Shown: positions 53,050 through 61,356 of the stretch, piece after piece
Numbering within the stretch: position 1 is the stretch's first letter
How the letters are laid out: every line of letters begins with the position of its first letter
NCBI GenBank assembly: GCA_035772405.1
Contig: JAYKKM010000043.1
Location: 1,530,001 to 1,594,000, forward strand
Direction: 5' to 3'
Source of the DNA: Chrysogorgia sp. JL179-B06
Taxonomy: Eukaryota; Cnidaria; Anthozoa; Scleralcyonacea; Chrysogorgiidae
DNA: 64,000 nt
Translations under genes and position numbers: made by a program
Notes under the pieces: generated by a model
Databases searched by the model: none
Told to the model about the DNA's origin: nothing
The model's input: only the letters and a program-made list of their open reading frames with translations

Positions 53050-56000
53050 AACTTTAAATCTCACCAAAAAACTTTAAATCGCACCAAAAAAACTAAGTCG
53101 CACCAAAAAACTTTAAGTCGCACCAAAAAACTTTAAGTCGCACCAAAAAACTTTAAGTCGCACCAAAAAACATTAAGTCGCACCAACAAACTTTAAGTCG
53201 CACCAAAAAACTTCGCACCAACAAACTTTAAGTCGCACCAAAAAACTTTAAGTACCACCAAAAAACTTTAAGTCACGCCAAAAAAATTAAGTCGCACCAA
53301 CAAACTTTAAGTCGCACCAAAAAACTTTAAGTCGCACCATATAACTTTTAGTAGCACCAAAAAACTTTAAGTCGCACAAAAAACTTTAAGTCGCACCAAA
53401 AAACTTTAAGTCGCACCAACAAACTTTAAGTCGCACCAAAAAACTTTAAGTCGCTCCAAAAAACTTTAAGTCTCTCCAAAAAACTTAAAATCGCACCAAA
53501 AACTTTAAGTCGCACCAAAAAACTTTAAGTCGCACTAACAAACTTGAAGTCGCACCAAAAAACTTTAAGTCGCACCAAAAAACTTTAAGTCGCACCAAAA
53601 AACTTTAAGTCGCACCAAAAAACATTAAGTCGCACCAACAAACTTTAAGTCGCACCAAAAAACTTCGCACCAACAAACTTTAAGTCGCACCAAAAAACTT
53701 TAAGTAGCACCAAAAAACTTTAAGTCACGCCAAAAAAATTAAGTCGCACCAACAAACTTTAAGTCGCACCAAAAAACTTTAAGTCGCACCATATAACTTT
53801 TAGTAGCACCAAAAAACTTTAAGTCGCACAAAAAACTTTAAGTCGCACCAAAAAACTTTAAGTCGCACCAACAAACTTTAAGTCGCACCAAAAAACTTTA
53901 AGTCGCTCCAAAAAACTTTAAGTCTCTCCAAAAAACTTAAAATCGCACCAAAAACTTTAAGTCGCACCAAAAAACTTTAAGTCGCACTAACAAACTTGAA
54001 GTCGCACCAAAAAACTTTAAGTCGCACAAAAAAACTTTAAGTCGCACCAAAAAACTTTAAGTCGCACCAAAAAACATTAAGTCGCACCAACAAACTTTAA
54101 GTCGCACCAAAAAACTTCGCACCAACAAACTTTAAGTCGCACCAAAAAACTTTAAGTAGCACCAAAAAACTTTAAGTCACGGCAAAAAAATTAAGTCGCA
54201 CCAACAAACTTTAAGTCGCACCAAAAAACTTTAAGTCGCACCATATAACTTTTAGTAGCACCAAAAAACTTTAAGTCGCACAAAAAACTTTAAGTCGCAC
54301 CAAAAAACTTTAAGTCGCACCAACAAACTTTAAGTCGCACCAAAAAACTTTAAGTCGCTCCAAAAAACTTTAAGTCTCTCCAAAAAACTTAAAATCGCAC
54401 CAAAAACTTTAAGTCGCACCAAAAAACTTTAAGTCGCACTAACAAACTTGAAGTCGCACCAAAAAACTTTAAGTCGCACAAAAAAACTTTAAGTCGCACC
54501 AAAAAACTTTAAGTCGCACCAAAAAACTTAAAGTCGCACCAAAAAACATTAAGTCGCACCAACAAACTTTAAGTCGCACCAAAAAACTTTAAGTCGCTCC
54601 AAAAAATTTTAAGTCGCACAAAAAACTTTAAGTGGCACCAACAAACATTAAGTCGCATCAAAAAACTTTAAGTCGCACCAACAAACTTTAATTCGCATCA
54701 AAAAACTTTAAGTCGCACCAAAAAACTTTAAGTCGTACCAACAAACTTTAAGTCGCACCGAAAAACTTTAAGTCGCACGAAAAAACTTTAAGTCGCATCA
54801 TAAAACTTTAAGTAGCACCAAAAAAACTTTAAGTCGCACCATAAAACTTAAAGTCGCACCAAAAAACTTTAAGTCACGCCAAAAACCTTCAAGTCGCACC
54901 AAAAAACTTTAAGTCAGGCCAAAAATTTTAAGTCGCACCAAAAACTTTAAGTCTCACCAAAAAACTTTAAGTCACGCCAAAAAACTTTAAGTCACGCCAT
55001 GAAACTTTAAAGTCGCACCAAAAAACTTTAAGTCGTACCAAAAAACTTTGAGTCGCACCAAAAACTTTAAGTCGCACCAAAAAACTTTAAGTCGCACCAT
55101 ATAACTTTTAGTAGCACCAAAAAACTTTAAGTCGCACAAAAAACTTTAAGTCGCACCAAAAAACTTTAAGTCGCACCAACAAACTTTAAGTCGCACGAAA
55201 AAACTTTAAGTCGCATCATAAAACTTTAAGCAGCACCAAAAAAAATTTAAGTCGCACCAAAAAACTTTAAGTCGCTCCAAAAAACTTTAGTCTCACCATA
55301 AAACTTTAAGTCGCACCAAAAAACTTTAAGTCGCACCAAAAAACTTTAAGTCGCACCAAAAAACTTTAAGTCGCTCCAAAAAACTTTAGTCTCACCATAA
55401 AACTTTAAGTGGCACCAACAAACTTTAAGTCGCATCAAAAAACTTTAAGTCGCACCAACAAACTTTAATTCGCACCGAAAAACTTTAAGTCGCACGAAAA
55501 AACTTTAAGTCGCATCATAAAACTTTAAGTAGCACCAAAAAAATTTAAGTCGCACCAAAAAACTTCAAGTCGCACCAAAAAACTTTAAGTCAGGCCAAAA
55601 ATTTTAAGTCGCACCAAAAACTTTAAGTCGCACAAAAAACTTTAAGTCGCACCAAAAAACTTTAAGTCGCACCAACAAACTTTAAGTCGCACGAAAAAAC
55701 TTTAAGTCGCATCATAAAACTTTAAGCAGCACCAAAAAAAATTTAAGTCGCACCAAAAAACTTTAAGTCGCTCCAAAAAAATTTAGTCTCACCATAAAAC
55801 TTTAAGTCGCACCAAAAAACTTTAAGTCGCACCAAAAAACTTTAAGTAGCACCAAAAAACTTTAAGTCGTGCCAAAAAACTTTAAGTCGCACCATAAAAC
55901 TTTAAGTAGCACCAAAAAAAATTTAAGTCGTACGAAAAAACTTTAAGTCGCACCAAAAAACTTTAAGTCGCAACAAGAAACTTTAAGTCGCACCAAAAAA

Positions 56001-56180
56001 CTTTATGTCGTACCAAAAAACTTTAAGTCGCAACAAGAAACTTTAAGTCGCACCAAAAAACTTTATGTCGTACCAAAAAACTTTAAGTCGCAACAAGAAA
56101 CTTTAAGTCGCACCAAAAAACTTTAAGTCGGACCAAAAAACTTTAAGTCGCATCATAAAACTTTAAGTCCTGCCAAAAAA
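53050..56180. repeat. Satellite subdomain copy 2, with three tandem 452-bp units
   Basis: This is the right-hand copy of the 36.8-39.1 kb subdomain. The marker CACCATATAAC occurs at 53335, 53787 and 54239, exactly 452 bp apart, so three higher-order units stand in tandem. In the left copy only two occur, 472 bp apart, one extra 20-bp monomer. Copy number and unit length have therefore changed in steps of whole monomers since the duplication. Confidence 0.75.
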
Positions 56181-58458
56181 CTTTAAGTCTCACCAAAAAA
56201 CTTTAAGTCACACTAAAAAACTTTAAGTCGCACCAAAAAACTTTAAGTCGCACCATAAAACTTTAAGTCGCACCAAAAAACTTTAAGTCGCACAAAAAAA
56301 CTTTAAGTCGCACCAAAAAACTTTAAGTCGCACCAAAAAACTTTAAGTCGCACCAAAAAACTTTAAGTCGCACCAAAAAACTTTAAGTCGCACCAAAAAA
56401 CTTTAAGTCGCTCCAAAAAACTTTAAGTCACGCCAAAAAACTTTAAGTCTCTCCAAAAAACTTTAAATCGCACCAAAACACTTTAAGTCGCACCAAAAAA
56501 CGTTAAGTCTCACCATAAAACTTTAAGTTGCACCAAAAAACTTTAAGTCGCACCAAAAAACTTTAAGTCGCACCAAAAAACATTAAGTCGCACCAAAAAA
56601 CTTTAAGTCGCACCAAAAAACTTTAAGTCACGCCAAAAACTTTCATGTCGCACCAAAAAACATTAAGTCGCACCAAAAAATTTTAAGTCATGCCAAAAAA
56701 CTTCGCACCATGAAACTTTAAGTCGCACCAAAAAACTTTAAGAAGTCTAACCAAAAAACTTTAAGTCGCACCAAAAAAATTTAAGTCACGCGCCTACAAA
56801 CTTTAAGTCGCACCAAAAAACTTTAAGACTCACCAAAAAACTTTAAGTCTCACCATAAAACTTAAGTCGCACCAAAAAACTTTAAGTCTCACCGAAAAAC
56901 TTTAAGTCACGCCAAAAAACTTTAAGTCGTACCAAAAAACTTTAAGTCGCACCGAAAAACTTTAAGTCACGCCAAAAAACTTTATGTCGTACCAAAAAAC
57001 TTTAAGTCACTCCATGAAACTTTAAAGTCTCTCCAAAAAACTTTAAATCGTACCAAAAAACTTTAAGTCGCACCAGAAAACTTTAAGTCTCACCATAAAA
57101 CTTTAAGTTGCACCAAAAAACTTTAAGTCGCACCAAAAACTTTAAGTCGCACCAAAAAACTTTAAGTCTCACCAAAAAACTTTAAGTCACGCCAAAAAAC
57201 TTTAAGTCACGCCATGAAACTTTAAAGTCGCACCAAAAAACTGTAAGTCGTACCAAAAAACTTTGAGTCGCACCAAAAACTTTAAGTCGCACCAAAAAAC
57301 TTTAAGTCGCACCATATAACTTTTAGTAGCACCAAAAAACTTTAAGTCGCACAAAAAACTTTAAGTCGCACCAAAAAACTTTAAGTCGCACCAACAAACT
57401 TTAAGTCGCACGAAAAAACTTTAAGTCGCATCATAAAACTTTAAGCAGCACCAAAAAAAATTTAAGTCGCACCAAAAAACTTTAAGTCGCTCCAAAAAAC
57501 TTTAGTCTCACCATAAAACTTTAAGTCGCACCAAAAAACTTTAAGTCGCACCAAAAAACTTTAAGTCGCACCAAAAAACTTTAAGTCGCTCCAAAAAACT
57601 TTAGTCTCACCATAAAACTTTAAGTGGCACCAAAAAACTTTAAGTCGCTCCAAAAAATTTTTAGTCGCACAAAAAACTTTAAGTGGCACCAACAAACTTT
57701 AAGTCGCATCAAAAAACTTTAAGTCGCACCAACAAACTTTAATTCGCACCGAAAAACTTTAAGTCGCACGAAAAAACTTTAAGTCGCACCAAAAAACTTT
57801 AAGTCGCACCAAAAAACTTTAAGTCTCACCAAAAAACTTTAAGTCACGCCAAAAAACTTTAAGTCGCACCAAAAAACTTTAAGTCGCACCAAAAAACTTT
57901 AAGTCGCTACAAGAAACTTTAAGTCGCACCAAAAAACTTTATGTCGCACCAAAAAACTTTAAGTCGCAACAAGAAACTTTAAGTCGCACAAAAAACTTTA
58001 AGTCGCACCATAAAACTTTAAGTCGCACCAAAAAACTTTAAGTCGCACCAAAAAACTTTAAGTCGCACCAAAAAACTTTAAGTCGTGCTAAAAATTCTTA
58101 AAGTCGCTCCATAAAACTTTAAGTAGCACAACAAAAAATTTAAGTCGTACGAAAAAAGTTTAAGTCGCACCAAAAAACTTTAAGTCTCACCATAAAACTT
58201 TAAGTTGCACCAACAAACTTTAAGTCGCACCAAAAAACTTTAAGTCGCACCATATAACTTTTAGTCGCACCAAAAAACTTTAAGTCGCACCAAAAAACTT
58301 TAAGTCGCACCAAAAACTTTAAGTCGCACCAAAAAACTTTAAGTCGCACCAACAAACTTTAAGTCGCACCGAAAAACTTTAAGTCGCACGAAAAAACTTT
58401 AAGTCGCATCATAAAACTTTAAGCAGCACCATAAAACTTTAAGTCGCACCATAAAACT

Positions 58459-58803
58459 TTAAAGTGCTACTGAAACGAATTTTTCGACCCCTTTTTTATT
58501 GGCTTAAAAAGATATTCACGTTTTTAGAAGCAGTTTGATATATGTATGAGCATCGTACGTTGAGTAGAAGTGGTCTAATTTTGCCTCCAAACTTCGTTAT
58601 CAGATGCGAACTTTGTAAGCCGGCATTTTGGTGTCCTGTGACGTCAGAAGATGGACGGAAGTGGCAAAGCAAACAGTAATATATATAGACCTATATAGCG
58701 TTTGAGGTATTCGCAGTGATTTCTCGTGGATTTTTGAGGCCAAAAACTATATTTTTTACAGGAAAGCTAAATTACTATATATAACAATCTATATTCTGAG
58801 GGG
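58459..58803 (+). promoter_or_regulatory. Satellite/unique junction at TTAA and candidate promoter of the P2X7-domain gene
   Basis: The last satellite monomer is intact through CTTTAA (TTAA at 58459-58462). Non-satellite sequence begins directly with AGTGCTACTGAAACG. Within this upstream tract are a perfect cAMP-response-element palindrome TGACGTCA (58639-58646) and a TATA-like TATATATAG (58680-58688), about 120 bp before the first ATG. The promoter assignment is an inference from motif order and position. Only the junction is directly visible. Confidence 0.5.
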
Positions 58804-59878
58804 ATGTCGAGTAACGAGTCCGATCGTAGCGCGAATACATCAGAAAGTTCGACTATCAACTCTAAGAGCACATCTGATGACGATACAACTACAAGTACTT
58901 CGGGATCAGCATGCAATGTAGCATCTCATAGCTTCGCTTATGATGATGAACCACTGGCAGAACCAGGTCAAGTTGTGGATACCCCAGATGATCCGGATGG
59001 AATACTACCATCGACGTTAGAGCAGAGAAGCGACGGCAGAATACCTTCAAACCAGTGGTAAATGGATTTATTAAAATTGATTTATAAATATACCTTGTGC
59101 ACGTGTTTACATTATGAATATGCCTATTGTCAGTAAATATATTGGATATAAAGTACCTTGTCAGAGATTCTATATAAAGCATTGCCTTATATAAATTTGC
59201 CTTTCTATCAATGACACAACTTTATAGGCTAAGTTGTAAACATATATAAATATCTGTGGTACAGTGTGTTATAAATAGTATAATTCACTATTCACTATTC
59301 TATATTGTGACTTGTATATACACGAAAATGTAGACATGCTTTAACTTAATTTTCGTAGGTGCAGTTGCCAATGTTACCAAACAGAATTGCTGGAGGGGGT
59401 CATGGAGTATCGGTGTTGCAAGGAAATGACACCAGCCTTGAGAATAATGACATTCGACGGCAGCATTGAGCACATCAGCTGCATCACCCAACATGGTGAT
59501 TTTGGCCCAATGACCCATCAGGCTGTATTAGAGAATGTTGGTCCGCTTCTTAAAGACAGGAATGGTCGCTCTTATCGACGGCGAGGATCACAATCTTTGA
59601 ACCAGTAAGTTATACTTCTGGATAAATTTGTCTACCAACAAGGTCAATTTATTACAGTTCATTTGCTCCGGCCCCCTGCCAACACTCATAAGTCATTTGC
59701 ATTGTATTCTTTTAGATATTTGAGAGCAGTTGCCTATAGATGGCTCATTAAATGGATGTGTGGCTTATTGGGATGGGAGAACACAAGACCTTTGCCAGCT
59801 TGTGTGTACCATTTTATTCGGAAAGCATACCCAACAGCAGACACAAAAGGATACATTCCAGCTGAGCAGCGTTCATAA
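58804..59878 (+). CDS. Stand-alone P2X7 C-terminal (zinc/ballast-type) domain protein, three exons
   Basis: Predicted exons are 58804-59057, 59359-59604 and 59716-59878, with introns GTAAAT...GTAG and GTAAGT...TTAG. They give 220 residues. The ATG is the first after an in-frame stop at 58768-58770. Residues 1-60 are Ser/Thr/Asp-rich and probably disordered. From W85 comes WCSCQC, then YRCCKEM (102-108), HISCITQHGDF (123-133), AYRWLIKWMCGLLGW (173-187) and LPACVYHFIRKAYP (193-206). This is the order found in the cytosolic tail of the P2X7 receptor (Cys cluster, CIT-H-x-F, AYRxxxxW, LPxC-IR-FP), which binds zinc. No transmembrane segment or P2X ectodomain is present, so it is not a channel. It converges with the transposase gene at 61357-63488. 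The role is unknown; a nucleic-acid or transposase-accessory role is only an inference. Exon joins are supported by phase and by motif continuity across both introns. Confidence 0.85.
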
Positions 59879-59912
59879 GGACATTGTATTGTAAGGATAG
59901 CGTTCATAAGGA
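59868..59912. repeat. Direct repeat AGCGTTCATAAGGA across the stop codon
   Basis: The sequence AGCGTTCATAAGGA, which includes the TAA stop of the P2X7-domain gene, is repeated about 31 bp downstream. It looks like a small local duplication at the 3' end of the coding region. No function is apparent. Confidence 0.6.
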
Positions 59913-59934
59913 TCATGTATATATGTGTTTAGTA

Positions 59935-60037
59935 TTTACACTTCAAGCCTCAGCCATGTTTTTTTATTGTTGATCAGTGGACAAATATAGTCATCCAAAA
60001 TGTGTAAGCAAAACCAAGCCAAGGCTTGAAGTGTAAA
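59935..60037. repeat. Inverted repeat, 15-bp perfect arms
   Basis: TTTACACTTCAAGCC at 59935-59949 pairs perfectly with GGCTTGAAGTGTAAA at 60023-60037 across a 73-nt spacer. Pairing continues imperfectly inward with CT..GCC against GGC..AG. It lies shortly after the P2X7-domain gene and could be a 3'-UTR hairpin or a very small inverted-repeat element. No target duplication is obvious. Confidence 0.75.
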
Positions 60038-60772
60038 CAAACTTATGAAAGGTGTTGATATTTGTAATGTTCCTTTATTATCTATACTAAACCCATCCTA
60101 CAACAAATGAAACAAGTGCCCGGAGAAAACCAACTAGCTATATTATCTATTCTAGCCCACCATATAAAAATAGAAATCAGAGTACCCAGAGAAACCAACC
60201 AGATTTTATTTACTTGTCATGAGTAATTTAGTGTCATGAAAACCACAAATTATAGATGAAATGTGGTAAATAACTTATTAAATAATAGAAAATGTGGCAT
60301 CATCATACTAACCAATAAACATTCAATAAGTTTATGGTTTGGTACATGGTGCATTTACTGTACCTCCAATACTGACGATGCAGTATGCCATGGCTGTTGT
60401 GTGATTTTCATAAAGCGTGTTAAAATTATTATTTCAATACTATTATTTATTATTATGGTTATAAATTACTGCTAAATCAATATTCGTATTGAACTCTTTA
60501 TGAAAATATACAATATTTTACAACAGCTTTGCACATCCTGCAATGCCAATAGAGGTTTCCAACGATGTCACTCACAGGCATTAGAAATAATTTTTATATT
60601 AGGATTATTGTGTTATAACTATCTGATTCTCCATAGTAATGTACTAGCTTATATTACGATATTGTTACCAATCAACTTTATATGAACTATTTATGTATAT
60701 AATTACATTATGGTTATTATAATTATTATACTATATTATTATAATTCTAATTTTCCATCTTCATTTCATCTG

Positions 60773-60989
60773 GTTGATCCTGAAAAATAGAAAGGACAAA
60801 GATTAATCAGAAAACATGAATAGATATAATGTTTTATCAATAATAGAAATTTGTACATCACCTTGATTGCTGACCATGGTCTCGTTGATCCTCAAAAATA
60901 GAAAGGACAAAGTTAATCAGAAAATATAAATAGATCTAATGTTTATCAATAATAGAAATTTGTACATCACCTTGATTGCTGCCCATGGC
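60773..60989 (-). repeat. Two-copy tandem duplication, about 111-bp unit, with exon-like core
   Basis: The units 60773-60883 and 60884-60989 share GTTGATCCT(G/C)(A/-)AAAAATAGAAAGG through CACCTTGATTGCTG(A/C)CCATGG with few differences. On the minus strand each contains a splice-like pattern: TTTTCAG or TTTTGAG, then GATCAAC, and, on the higher-coordinate side, GGCAGCAATCAAG followed by GTGATG. This could be a duplicated small exon plus intron ending in a short frame (DQPDEMKMEN, then TAG). The tandem duplication is certain; the exon reading is speculative. Confidence 0.7.
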
Positions 60990-61356
60990 ACCAATGTAAT
61001 TGATCACACAAGCAAATCACATCACAAGCAAACATGAGTCTAAAAACAATTTGTACAGTATTATTATTTCAATTAGTTCTAAGCAAACAATTACAAACTT
61101 AGTTATGTTTGGTCAATAACACACACCAGCTGTATCACAATCATCTTCAGAAAGTTGGATAATTTGACCATATGTGTAGAGTTTTCCAGATGTATCCAAC
61201 TGTGACCAAAATGCCAGTACCCAGGCATGGGAGGCTTAGAGGGTACTATCACTTGCCCAAGGCGATCCCCCAGGCTAGTGGAGGGAAGGAGGCACCTTAC
61301 ATCACCATTTCAGACCGGCATAAAGCAAAATCATACCACTGCCCATACATATCCTT

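Larger units (their letters stand above)
2628..58462. repeat. Megasatellite of 20-bp monomer aagtcgcaccaaaaaacttt, about 2,790 copies
   Basis: The whole interval is head-to-tail copies of one 20-bp monomer, read directly. Common variants are CACCAACAAAC, GCATCAAAAAAC, GTCACGCC, GTCGCTCC, AAATCTCACC, CCATGAAACTTTAAAG, and a shortened unit giving ACTTCGCACCAACAAAC. I saw no unrelated insertion in 55.8 kb. The period is 20, so all three frames are visited every 60 bp, and the TTAA core puts a TAA stop in each frame on both strands. The array cannot encode a protein and lacks even modest open frames. Each monomer has one A6 tract, one CpG and one TTAA. Copies near both edges (about 2.6-4 kb and 56-58.4 kb) look more diverged than those in the middle, as expected for arrays homogenised by unequal exchange. 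Function is unknown; centromeric or heterochromatic satellite is possible but unproven. Confidence 0.98.
59879..61356. other. AT-rich intergenic region between two convergent genes
   Basis: This should hold the 3' untranslated regions of both flanking genes. An AATAAA at 60314-60319 could serve the plus-strand gene. It also contains the inverted repeat at 59935-60037 and the tandem duplication at 60773-60989. GTGCCCGGAGAAAACCAAC near 60117 is echoed by AGTACCCAGAGAAACCAACC near 60181. The open frames of 60-95 residues here are AT-rich or antisense to the transposase 3' exon and show no protein-like composition. Confidence 0.5.

Noticed and set aside
2628..58462. CRISPR array
   Set aside because: The repeat is continuous with a 20-bp period and has no unique spacers; the genome is eukaryotic and no cas genes are present.
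2628..58462. Telomeric repeat tract
   Set aside because: The 20-bp monomer has no TTAGGG-like unit, is highly variant with higher-order structure, and is flanked on both sides by other sequence.
2628..58462. Repetitive protein gene (for example silk- or mucin-like)
   Set aside because: A 20-bp period with a TTAA core places stops in every frame on both strands about every 60 bp.
58804..59878. Full P2X receptor channel
   Set aside because: There are no transmembrane helices and no Cys-rich ectodomain; only the P2X7-tail type domain is present and an in-frame stop lies just upstream of the ATG.
60263..60685. Two AT-rich plus-strand open frames of 70 and 61 codons
   Set aside because: Hydrophobic composition follows from the AT-rich DNA; no start context, domain or splice partner is seen.
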